Source: Vermiphilus sp.
Lineage (GTDB): Bacteria > Ratteibacteria > UBA8468 > B48-G9 > JAFGKM01
NCBI GenBank assembly: GCA_020722825.1
Contig: DYKC01000009.1
Coordinates: forward strand, 1 to 18,337
Reading direction: 5' to 3'
Length of the DNA stretch: 18,337 bases
The notes under the pieces: model-generated
Database searches by the model: none
Told to the model about the DNA's origin: nothing
What the model saw: the letters and a program-made list of their open reading frames with translations, nothing else
Shown: in pieces, positions 1 through 6,324 of the stretch
How positions within the stretch are numbered: the stretch's first letter is position 1
Layout of the letters: each line of letters starts with the position of its first letter
Translations under genes and position numbers: made by a program

Positions 1-2
1 AA

Positions 3-896
3 AATATTTTTTCCAATATCGCCGATTTTGTAAAAAAGAGAAAACAGAAACTTGTTATTGACATAACGGGCGGAGAACCTTTTCTGTATAAAAAATTGAA
101 AGATATAATCTCTGTTGTCGGAAGAGATGAAATTGTGCAGGAACTTGGCATAATAACAAACGGGCATTTTCTTAACGAAGAAATCCTTGACTACCTTGAA
201 AACTGTAAAAGATTTAAGGCGCTTAAAATTTCCGCGGAAGGGGTAACAAAGGAATTGTATGAATATTACAGGGGGAAGGATACATACGAAAGATTCATAA
301 AAAGTTGTGAAACTATGAAACACCTTCAAAGGACTGAAAAAGTCCTTATGTTCACCCTTACAAAAAGCAATGTAGGGCAGGTACCATACCTGTTTGATTT
401 CATAGAAGATTACGGGCTTGACAGCTGTATAATAGAACGTTTTATTCCATGGGGCAGTGGTACAAAAATCAGAGACGATGTTGTTTCTAATGAAGAGTGG
501 AAAAATACCCTGAATGTTTTGTGCGAAAAAACAGGAGTGCAACTTGATATTGAAGAGATTGCTCAGTACAGGGCTTTTATGTTTAAAAGGGGTTCTCAAA
601 AAAAAGAATTTTTCCTCTTCGGTGCTCCCTGTATAGTTGGAACAGATGGGGTAGCAGTGATGCCTGATGGGACTGTATTTCCATGTAGAAGACTTCCATT
701 AAAAATAGGTAACCTGACAGAATCATCCCTTATGCAAATATGGGAACAGTCTGATGTCCTTAAAAAAGCAAGAAACAGGTATCTATTGAAAGGAAAATGT
801 AAAAATTGTAATATTAGTAGTTGTTTTGGCTGCCGGGCTCTTGCCTATAGCCTGACAGGTGACTTTATGGAAGAAGACCCGTTATGTATTTTATGA
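3..896 (+). CDS. Radical SAM/SPASM domain protein (5' end outside window)
   Basis: The reading frame is open from base 3, so the gene starts before the window. The first in-window start-like codon, a TTG at 96, lies after a core motif and is not the real start. Residues ITGGEPFLY (about bases 63-89) match the TGGEP motif of radical SAM enzymes, which binds S-adenosylmethionine; the CxxxCxxC cluster motif must lie upstream. The C-terminal third holds seven cysteines. One precedes a DGTVFPC turn, followed by the group CKNC-x4-CFGC and a last cysteine three residues from the end. This is the SPASM arrangement that binds auxiliary iron-sulfur clusters, and SPASM enzymes often modify peptides or protein side chains. 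No substrate peptide is visible in the window. The stop codon TGA lies inside the Shine-Dalgarno sequence of the arginine decarboxylase, suggesting co-transcription. The substrate cannot be named. Confidence 0.9.
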   Translation, partial: NIFSNIADFVKKRKQKLVIDITGGEPFLYKKLKDIISVVGRDEIVQELGIITNGHFLNEEILDYLENCKRFKALKISAEGVTKELYEYYRGKDTYERFIKSCETMKHLQRTEKVLMFTLTKSNVGQVPYLFDFIEDYGLDSCIIERFIPWGSGTKIRDDVVSNEEWKNTLNVLCEKTGVQLDIEEIAQYRAFMFKRGSQKKEFFLFGAPCIVGTDGVAVMPDGTVFPCRRLPLKIGNLTESSLMQIWEQSDVLKKARNRYLLKGKCKNCNISSCFGCRALAYSLTGDFMEEDPLCIL

Positions 897-900
897 GGAG
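895..900 (+). promoter_or_regulatory. Shine-Dalgarno sequence for arginine decarboxylase
   Basis: GAGGAG lies 8 bases before the ATG at 909 and overlaps the TGA stop (894-896) of the radical SAM gene. This supports the start at 909 over the second ATG at 915 and points to translational coupling. Confidence 0.75.
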
Positions 901-908
901 ATTGAAAA

Positions 909-1457
909 ATGGAAATGGTGTCACGAAAGGTTTTTCTGACAAAAGGTGTCGGAAAAGACAAGGAAAAACTGACAAGTTTTGAGCGTGCATTGAGAAACGC
1001 AGGTATAGCCCAGTTCAACATTGTATCCATTTCAAGTATCTTTCCACCGAAATGTAAATTAATTTCAAAAGACGCCGGTCTGTCTCAGTTAACTCCGGGT
1101 CAGATTATCTATGCTGTAATCAGCAGAAACTCAACAAACGAGCCACACCGTCTTATCACCGCTTCAGTGGGCATTGCTATCCCGAAAGATAAAAACCAGT
1201 ATGGATATCTGTCAGCACATGAGGGCTTTGGTGAAACAGATGACAAGGCTGGGGATTACGCTGAAGATCTTGCAGCAACAATGCTGGCAACAATTCTTGG
1301 AGTGGAGTTTGACCCAGATTCTTCATACGATGAAAAAAAAGAGATCTGGAAAGTTTCCGAGAGCATAGTTAAAACAACAAATATAACACAGTCTGCCATA
1401 GGCGACAAAAATGGTTTATGGACCTCTGTAATTGCAGCAGCGGTTTTCATTTTGTGA
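909..1457 (+). CDS. Pyruvoyl-dependent arginine decarboxylase
   Basis: This small proenzyme (182 aa) of the PvlArgDC family decarboxylates L-arginine to agmatine, the first step of the agmatine route to putrescine. The diagnostic segment is ISSIFPP at residues 41-47. In the family the chain cleaves itself between the two serines (here Ser42 and Ser43) and the second becomes the pyruvoyl cofactor, giving a small beta and a larger alpha chain. NAGI (30-33), SVGIAIPKD and YLSAHEGFGETDDKAG are other family landmarks, and the C-terminal AAAVFIL end matches the usual AAxxW/F ending. Length is close to family members (about 150-200 aa). The next gene is an agmatinase, which consumes the product and makes biosynthetic putrescine production more likely than the acid-resistance arginine/agmatine exchange of Chlamydia. 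No antiporter gene is seen. The ATG at 909 has a strong ribosome site. Confidence 0.95.
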   Translation: MEMVSRKVFLTKGVGKDKEKLTSFERALRNAGIAQFNIVSISSIFPPKCKLISKDAGLSQLTPGQIIYAVISRNSTNEPHRLITASVGIAIPKDKNQYGYLSAHEGFGETDDKAGDYAEDLAATMLATILGVEFDPDSSYDEKKEIWKVSESIVKTTNITQSAIGDKNGLWTSVIAAAVFIL

Positions 1458-1485
1458 AGAGTGACTATAAGGTCTGATAAAAACT

Positions 1486-2370
1486 ATGAGAGAAAAAAGA
1501 CCTGCAACATTTCTCGGGCTGTTCGACATACCTTTGAAAAATGCACGTTTTGTTATATTGCCAGTACCTTTTGAGGCAACAACCTCGTGCCAGAAGGGAA
1601 CAAAAAATGGTCCTGACAGCATTATTTTTGCTTCAAGATATCTTGAGTTATACGATGAACAACTTAATACCAGTCCGTACCTTACAGGGATAAAAACACT
1701 TCCTCCTGTCATGCCCGATAAGAATCTGGATACAATGTCCTCAAAAATTAGCAAGAGATCAGCCCAATACTTCAGCAAGAACAAGATTGTAGTCGGATTG
1801 GGCGGAGAACACACAATTACACTGGGTCTTGTGGACGCATGCATTAAGACCTGTGGGAAAATTAAGGTGCTTTGTTTTGACGCCCATGCTGACCTTAGAG
1901 ATACATATGGGGGGACAAAGTTCAGTCATGCCTGCGTTATGAGAAGAATTAGAGAACTCGGTTGCAACATAATTTCAATAGGAATAAGAAGCATCAGCAG
2001 AGAAGAAAAATCTTATCTTGATACATCCGAAGGAATAAAAATTCTCTGGGCACATCAAATGGAAGGAGATGAATGGAATAAGTCTTTAAACAATATTCTG
2101 CCTTCTGGTATATACTACGTTTCATTTGACGTTGACTTCTTTGACCCATCTGTTCTTCCTGAAACAGGAACGCCTGAACCCGGAGGTTTCTACTGGTATG
2201 AAACAGTTAACTTTTTAAAAACATTCATCCAGAGGAAAGATGTAAGGATAGCAGGTTTTGACGTTGTTGAACTCTCACCATCAAAAAAATTCACTGCTTC
2301 TTCCTTTATTGCGGCAAAACTTGTATATAAAATAATCGGTTTTATTTCTTCCAGAAATAATCCAGACTGA
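1486..2370 (+). CDS. speB: Agmatinase (ureohydrolase family)
   Basis: This cytoplasmic binuclear manganese hydrolase (294 aa; E. coli SpeB is about 306) splits agmatine into putrescine and urea. All metal-ligand motifs are present: GGEHT (His109), DAHAD (Asp132, His134, Asp136) and SFDVD (Asp215, Asp217). SHACVMRR (147-154) and TGTPEPGG (227-234) are typical of agmatinase rather than arginase, and VVELSP (260-265) is also conserved. It starts 28 bases after the arginine decarboxylase on the same strand and uses that enzyme's product, so the function is well supported by context. The ribosome site before ATG 1486 is weak, with an AAGG about 15 bases upstream, so translation may depend partly on coupling. 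Guanidinobutyrase or arginase activity cannot be excluded from sequence alone, but the decarboxylase neighbour makes agmatine the best guess. It ends 12 bases from the convergent MetRS-beta gene. Confidence 0.93.
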   Translation: MREKRPATFLGLFDIPLKNARFVILPVPFEATTSCQKGTKNGPDSIIFASRYLELYDEQLNTSPYLTGIKTLPPVMPDKNLDTMSSKISKRSAQYFSKNKIVVGLGGEHTITLGLVDACIKTCGKIKVLCFDAHADLRDTYGGTKFSHACVMRRIRELGCNIISIGIRSISREEKSYLDTSEGIKILWAHQMEGDEWNKSLNNILPSGIYYVSFDVDFFDPSVLPETGTPEPGGFYWYETVNFLKTFIQRKDVRIAGFDVVELSPSKKFTASSFIAAKLVYKIIGFISSRNNPD

Positions 2371-2382
2371 ACAGTCCCCGTT

Positions 2383-2703
2383 TTATGAGACCTTGCTTCC
2401 TGGAGGAACATTCCTGTCAGTGGTAACTATTGACAGATTGTTATCATACAGGGTTGCCAGCAACATCCCCTTGCTTTCAACCCCTCTTATTACCTTAGGT
2501 TCAAGGTTGACAAGCACCACCACGTTTTTACCGACAAGGTCCTCTTTTGTATACCAGAGTTTTATGCCTGCAATCATTTTTCTCGTTTCTTCTCCAATAT
2601 CTACGGTAATTACGTACAGTTTATCAGCCCCCTGAACGTCTTCAACCTTCAGAACCTTGCCTATCCTTATATCCATCTCTTTAAACTGCTCAAGACTAAC
2701 CAT
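2383..2703 (-). CDS. Methionyl-tRNA synthetase beta-chain-like tRNA-binding protein
   Basis: This is a 106-aa stand-alone OB-fold protein of the Trbp111/MetRS C-terminal domain family, which binds tRNA by shape. Landmarks run in family order: MDIRIGKVLKVE near residues 10-21, GADKLYVITVDIGEE (25-39), MIAGIKLWYTKEDLVGK (43-59), and NLEPKVIRGVESKGMLLA (67-84). In many bacteria this domain is fused to the end of MetRS as its dimerisation region; in others it is a separate subunit, as here. Its likely partner, a MetRS catalytic chain, is not in the window. CsaA, a related chaperone-like protein, is an alternative but normally lacks this exact set of motifs. Its ribosome site GGGAGG overlaps the TAA stop of the histidine kinase gene, with ATG three bases after that stop, so the two genes are translationally coupled. 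Confidence 0.9.
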   Translation of the reverse strand: MVSLEQFKEMDIRIGKVLKVEDVQGADKLYVITVDIGEETRKMIAGIKLWYTKEDLVGKNVVVLVNLEPKVIRGVESKGMLLATLYDNNLSIVTTDRNVPPGSKVS

Positions 2704-2706
2704 TTT

Positions 2707-4095
2707 TTACCTCCCTATCAAATTTCCTGATTTTGTTAAGGGGATTTTTACAATAAATCGTGTTCCCCTGTTCAACTTGGACTCAACTGAAATTGTACCG
2801 CCATGTTCCCTGACAATTTTCTGCACTATGGCAAGGCCAAATCCGGTGCCCTTCTGGCCTTTTGTTGAGTAAAAGATATCAAAAATCTTATCAAGGTTCT
2901 CTTCTGCTATACCGCATCCATTATCCACAACCCATAGGTTCACAGTACCTTCTTCGGGCGAGAACTTCGTTCCCACCCTTATAACTCCTGTTTTTTCCTT
3001 GACCGCATCAATGGCATTTTGCACCAGGTTGATAATCATCCGCTCAATCCTCATAGGGTCAACTGAAACAGTCGGTATTTTCCTGTCAAATTCTTCTACC
3101 AGTTCTACGCCTTTCTCCCTGGCCAGCTCCTTTTGAGTAGCCAGAGATTCATGGATAACCTTATTGATATTGACAGACGATACCGCTATTTCCCTCTCCC
3201 TGGAATAATCAATCATTGAAAGGACAAGGTTTTTCATCTTCTCATATGCTTTTCTGACACCCTTTTTACCCTCTGTCATTAATGCTATATCGTTGTTCGT
3301 GGCACCGATATCCATAATCGCTATACCACTTTCAAGATTGGTAAGAATATTCTTTATGTCATGCGAGAGGCCTCCGATTGTCTCCCCGATGGTAACAAAC
3401 CGCTCGTTCTTGATTATATTATTAAGTAATTTTATGTTGCTGATTGAGAAACCAACGACAGCAGCCCCTGAAATGGTAACCATAATATCCTCTGAAGTTA
3501 ATTTATTCTTACCCTTCTTTCCTATCACGATAGTTCCGAATATGTCACGGGTCGTTCGCAGTGGTGCCGTCAGAACCGAATATATCCTACCCTCCATTTT
3601 TATACTGTTGAATATCGTGCTTTCCCCTTTGTTAAAACACTCCTCTGCAATCCCCTTCACGTTCGCGGGATTGAACTCTTTTTCCGCTGGATAGTGGTAT
3701 GCGAGATGGAAAGACTTCTTATCCGTACTACACAGGAAGATCTCAATAAAATACGGTTTCAGGAATTCCTTGACCCGCTCGCCCAGGAGACCTGCCAGAG
3801 CGACCTCGTTCTCAACCTGCGCCATCTTCTCGGAGATCTCGGTCATAAACAACATCTCGCTGAAAAATGTGAAAATGCCCTGTTCCACGTCTTTCATCTC
3901 GTCCAAAAGGGCGTTGATAAACCCGTCAATCTCGACACCTTTCTTTTCCTCCTCAGGTGTCTTTTCTTCAAGTTTCTTCATCAGAAAGTTGAATCCCTCA
4001 ACCAGACCGGTTACGGGAGTCCTCACGATGGTTTTCACCGGCTTTACAATACTCCCGACTGCATCCTCCACTATATTTTTAACAGATTTCGGCAT
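2707..4095 (-). CDS. Soluble GAF-domain sensor histidine kinase
   Basis: This is a two-component sensor kinase of 462 aa. The frame stays open upstream to 4218, but the ATG at 4095 is preceded by a strong GGAGGAG and is the better start. No membrane helix or signal peptide is seen, so it should act in the cytoplasm. The N-terminal part holds helical segments and a probable GAF-type sensory domain at about residues 95-215. Then come a phosphoacceptor H-box GGLSHDIKN (His245), an N-box NLVQNAIDAV (Asn360), a G1 box DNGCGI (Asp391), an F-like DIFYSTK and a G2 box GTGFGLA (416-422). All kinase motifs look intact. No response regulator lies beside it, so it is an orphan kinase. Its first 25 bases overlap the end of the phosphatase gene and it is directly followed by MetRS-beta. 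The signal sensed cannot be named. Confidence 0.92.
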   Translation of the reverse strand: MPKSVKNIVEDAVGSIVKPVKTIVRTPVTGLVEGFNFLMKKLEEKTPEEEKKGVEIDGFINALLDEMKDVEQGIFTFFSEMLFMTEISEKMAQVENEVALAGLLGERVKEFLKPYFIEIFLCSTDKKSFHLAYHYPAEKEFNPANVKGIAEECFNKGESTIFNSIKMEGRIYSVLTAPLRTTRDIFGTIVIGKKGKNKLTSEDIMVTISGAAVVGFSISNIKLLNNIIKNERFVTIGETIGGLSHDIKNILTNLESGIAIMDIGATNNDIALMTEGKKGVRKAYEKMKNLVLSMIDYSREREIAVSSVNINKVIHESLATQKELAREKGVELVEEFDRKIPTVSVDPMRIERMIINLVQNAIDAVKEKTGVIRVGTKFSPEEGTVNLWVVDNGCGIAEENLDKIFDIFYSTKGQKGTGFGLAIVQKIVREHGGTISVESKLNRGTRFIVKIPLTKSGNLIGR

Positions 4096-4829
4096 AACTC
4101 CTCCAGACTGTTTATACATCCATTGTCCGCATAACTGAACGTTTTTTTGCCCAGCATATGTTCCATATATCTTCCTCCTGCCTCGCCTATAATAATTTTG
4201 CCCGCTTCCACATCCCATGGGTTAAGTCCAACCTCCCAGAAAATGTCTATCCTTCCAGCCGCTATATAACAGAGGTCAAGAGCCGCTGCACCCATACTCC
4301 TTACCTTCTTCACCTTCAACGCGATCTCAGAGAGAACTGAAAGTCCTGACTTAATCTCCGCCTTCCCCTTCATCAGTCCAAAACCTGTAATGGTATCTTT
4401 GAGGTCGGTAATAGAACTCACCCTTATCCTGTGCCCGTTTAAAAAAGCCCCTCTGCCTTTCCTTCCTGTAAATGTCTCTCCCCTGAAAAAGTCATACACT
4501 ATACCAAAAGAATCACTGCTGCTCCGGCAGGCAATGGAGACACAGCAGTGAGGGATACCTCTTGAGTAATTGACAGTGCCATCAAGCGGGTCAACAGTCC
4601 ATACATAACCCGAACTACTTTCCTTGTTTCCACGCTCTTCGGCAATATAACCGTCTTGGGGAAACTGTTTTTCAATCTCTCCAATAATTATCTCCTCGCT
4701 CGCGGTATCCTGCTTCAACTTGATGTCATAGTCTGTATTTTTAGCCACCTCCACATTGCTGTGGTCTCTCTTCAAATACAGACCTGCTTTTTCGGCTAGA
4801 TCCATCGCCACACCAAATCTTTTATCCAT
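4071..4829 (-). CDS. suhB: Inositol monophosphatase family protein
   Basis: This Mg2+-dependent sugar-phosphate phosphatase (252 aa) belongs to the IMPase/SuhB superfamily. Metal-binding motifs are complete: IAEE (Glu64/65), the signature DPLDGTVNY (80-88, Asp80 and Asp83) and NPWDVEAG (203-210, Asp206). SMGAAALDLCYIAAGRID matches the substrate-pocket helix of the family. Likely substrates are myo-inositol-1-phosphate or similar, but family members also take fructose-1,6-bisphosphate, histidinol phosphate or PAP, so the substrate is open and the symbol is by family only. The start at ATG 4829 has only a GGTGAAG-type ribosome site. A terminator-like hairpin with a run of six U ends about 10 bases before the start codon, so expression may depend on attenuation or read-through from the tRNA side. 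Its 3' end overlaps the histidine kinase start by 25 bases. Confidence 0.9.
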   Translation of the reverse strand: MDKRFGVAMDLAEKAGLYLKRDHSNVEVAKNTDYDIKLKQDTASEEIIIGEIEKQFPQDGYIAEERGNKESSSGYVWTVDPLDGTVNYSRGIPHCCVSIACRSSSDSFGIVYDFFRGETFTGRKGRGAFLNGHRIRVSSITDLKDTITGFGLMKGKAEIKSGLSVLSEIALKVKKVRSMGAAALDLCYIAAGRIDIFWEVGLNPWDVEAGKIIIGEAGGRYMEHMLGKKTFSYADNGCINSLEELCRNLLKI

Positions 4830-4838
4830 TTCTTCACC

Positions 4839-4864
4839 AAAAAATACGGGGGCTTGCCCTCCGT
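4839..4864 (-). terminator. Terminator-like hairpin directly before suhB
   Basis: Read on the minus strand, ACGG-A-GG / CC-C-CCGT arms (4846-4864) close a small GCAAG loop and are followed by GTA and six T (4839-4844). It ends about 10 bases before the suhB ATG, so suhB must be read through it. It could terminate the tRNA-Val transcript, act as an attenuator for suhB, or be part of a dispersed hairpin repeat. Confidence 0.55.
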
Positions 4865-4965
4865 AGCCATCTCCCTGCCTGTTAATTTCCCGTAACTCTC
4901 ACAGCAATACTGGCTTGTTAGTAGGTAGCCCCATTCCTGATATAGTCCTTCTCCAATGACTGCCC

Positions 4966-4986
4966 GAGGAAAAATACTTTTTCCTC
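4966..4986 (-). repeat. Perfect 9-bp inverted repeat
   Basis: GAGGAAAAA and TTTTTCCTC flank a three-base TAC spacer. In RNA from the minus strand it forms a hairpin about 55 bases after the tRNA-Val 3' end. The AT-rich stem and lack of a following U-run make it a weak terminator; processing or a structural role in the leader is possible. Confidence 0.6.
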
Positions 4987-5039
4987 TTACCCTTTGGAAG
5001 TCTCAGTTCAATCCTTTTCAAAGAAGAGTTCGGAGTAAA

Positions 5040-5112
5040 TGGGCGGTACAGGAATCGAACCTGTGACTTCTTGCGTGTGAAGCAAGCGCTCTAACCGCTG
5101 AGCCAACCGCCC
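5040..5112 (-). tRNA. tRNA-Val (anticodon CAC)
   Basis: Read on the minus strand this folds into a complete cloverleaf: a 7-bp acceptor (GGGCGGT/ACCGCCC), a 4-bp D stem GCTC/GAGC with loop AGCGGTTA, a 5-bp anticodon stem CTTGC/GCAAG, variable loop AAGTC and a T arm ACAGG-TTCGATT-CCTGT. The discriminator base is A at 5040. The anticodon loop TTCACAC gives anticodon CAC (complement of 5077-5079), which reads the GUG valine codon. The 3' CCA is not encoded (bases TTT follow the discriminator), so it must be added by nucleotidyltransferase. The gene lies between suhB and mtnA on the same strand as both. Confidence 0.95.
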
Positions 5113-5123
5113 CAATATTAATA

Positions 5124-5257
5124 AATCACAATTTCTAAATCCGAAATTCTAAACAAACCCAAAATTTCAATTTTTTAAATCCCAAACCTGAACACTTTTG
5201 TTTGAAACCTGTAACTTGGGTCATTGGAATTTGTTTAGAGTTTAGTGCTTCGTGATT
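5124..5257. repeat. AT-rich imperfect palindromic intergenic repeat
   Basis: The left arm (5124-5157) begins AATCAC and ends TCTAAACAAA. The right arm (5230-5257) begins TTTGTTTAGA and ends GTGATT, the exact complements of both ends, with a less regular interior. The centre (5158-5229) carries AAACCTG twice and CCCAAAC opposite CTTGGG. It fills the whole gap between tRNA-Val and mtnA, and its right arm holds the mtnA stop codon (5256-5258). The style resembles mobile palindromic repeats that I recall from environmental genomes; I cannot check copy number here. Confidence 0.65.
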
Positions 5258-6278
5258 AGAATTTCTTATGCTTATATATTATACCACGTTCCGTAATAAA
5301 ACCCCTGATAAGTCTTGCAGGCGTCACGTCAAAAGCAGGATTATAAACAGGTGCGTCCTTAGGAGAAATTCTCACTCCTCTGACAGTTCTCACCTCATCT
5401 GCATCCCTCTCTTCAACCGGTATTTCACTTCCTGTTTTTATCTTCGGGTCAAAGGTGGAAAAGGGAGCTGCTATGTAAAAATCAATCTTGTGGTAATTTG
5501 CAAGAACCGCCAGAGAATAGGTGCCTATCTTATTTGCAGTATCTCCGTTTTTTGCTATCCTATCCGCACCCGTAATGATAAGATTAATCTTTCCCTGTTT
5601 CATCAGATACCCTGCCATACTGTCGCATATAAGGGTATACGGAATCCCTGTTTTCTTCAACTCCCATGCAGTCAGACGTGCGCCCTGAAGAATCGGCCTG
5701 GTTTCATCTGCGAAAACGTGAAATCTTTTCCCCTGGTCCTTCGCCACAAAAAAGACGGAAAGGGCAGTACCTAAACCCGAGGTTGCAAGCCCACCTGCAT
5801 TGCAGTGGGTAAGAACATTCATCCCATTCTTTATCAAACTGGCACCGTTCACCCCGATTCTGTAACAACACTCAAGGTCTTCCCCGTATATTGCATTTGC
5901 TTCCTTGATAATCAATTCTCTCAGTTGTTCAACAGAAGCGTTTCCGGAGATTTTCAAAACCCTTGCTATACGTTCAAGAGCAAAAAAGAGGTTATATGCA
6001 GTAGGACGGGAGGTTGCCAGATATTCTATGTCCTTTTCAATAATTCTGATAAAATCCGAAGGACGCTTCACTCTCGCTTTTACCGCGGAAAGTGCTATCC
6101 CATAAGCCGCAACACACCCTATGGCAGGAGCTCCTCTTATGCTCAGATTATGTATTGCAGACCAGACATCACGCACGTTCTTCAATTCAACGATTTTCTC
6201 TCTATCGGGAAGCAGACTCTGGTCTATAATATAGAGTTTTCCCTTCTCCCACCACAGCGTCTTTATCACTGGCTTCAT
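5256..6278 (-). CDS. mtnA: S-methyl-5-thioribose-1-phosphate isomerase
   Basis: This enzyme (340 aa) converts methylthioribose-1-phosphate to methylthioribulose-1-phosphate in the methionine salvage pathway that recycles methylthioadenosine. The frame is open to 6353, but the ATG at 6278 gives the family-like N-terminus (MKPVIKTLWWEKGKLYIIDQ) and normal length. RGAPAIG (48-54), THCNAGGLATSG with catalytic Cys159, and ITGADRIAKNGDTANKIGT with catalytic Asp239 are all present, which separates it from regulatory eIF2B-alpha relatives. It starts 46 bases after the dnaE stop, with an AAGGGGA ribosome site. The last codons and the stop lie in an AT-rich palindromic repeat. Methylthioadenosine arises from polyamine synthesis among other reactions, so there is a loose metabolic link to the putrescine genes at the other end of the window. 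Confidence 0.95.
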   Translation of the reverse strand: MKPVIKTLWWEKGKLYIIDQSLLPDREKIVELKNVRDVWSAIHNLSIRGAPAIGCVAAYGIALSAVKARVKRPSDFIRIIEKDIEYLATSRPTAYNLFFALERIARVLKISGNASVEQLRELIIKEANAIYGEDLECCYRIGVNGASLIKNGMNVLTHCNAGGLATSGLGTALSVFFVAKDQGKRFHVFADETRPILQGARLTAWELKKTGIPYTLICDSMAGYLMKQGKINLIITGADRIAKNGDTANKIGTYSLAVLANYHKIDFYIAAPFSTFDPKIKTGSEIPVEERDADEVRTVRGVRISPKDAPVYNPAFDVTPARLIRGFITERGIIYKHKKF

Positions 6279-6324
6279 TTTCCCCTTATTTCCTAGACCT
6301 GTTTTCAGCACTATTTCAACATTA

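Larger units (their letters stand above)
4830..5039 (-). other. Non-coding leader between tRNA-Val and suhB, possibly structured RNA
   Basis: This is 210 bases without a convincing gene on either strand. On the minus strand it holds a perfect 9-bp hairpin (4966-4986), a GGGGCT segment (RNA 4932 to 4927) and the terminator-like hairpin at 4839-4864. The GGGGCT segment is complementary to AGCCCC in the 3' arm of the terminator (4854 to 4849), so the two pairings exclude each other. This layout resembles an attenuator leader. I recognise no known riboswitch, T-box, 6S, RNase P or SRP RNA consensus in it. Confidence 0.4.

Noticed and set aside
2363..2385. Possible bidirectional terminator between convergent speB and MetRS-beta genes
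   Set aside because: Only a GACT/AGTC stem with a four-base loop is visible (GACTGAACAGTC) followed by CCCCGTTTT; the stem is too weak to call.
4096..4218. Upstream extension of the histidine kinase frame by 41 codons
   Set aside because: It lies inside the phosphatase gene in another frame, has no family-like sequence, and the ATG at 4095 has a strong GGAGGAG site.
4795..4880. Short minus-strand frame starting ATGGCTACGGAG in the suhB leader
   Set aside because: It is about two dozen codons, runs through the terminator-like hairpin and ends inside suhB in the wrong frame. It reads as hairpin translation, not as a protein.
4830..5040. 6S RNA, T-box, group II intron or other known RNA in the tRNA-suhB gap
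   Set aside because: No long single-hairpin form with central bubble, no T-box GGGTGGNACCGCG, and no domain V sequence of a group II intron could be found by eye.
5113..5160. Promoter for tRNA-Val in the AT-rich repeat
   Set aside because: Several TATTAA or TAATAT strings exist, but none has a -35 box at proper spacing; the base composition makes such matches expected.
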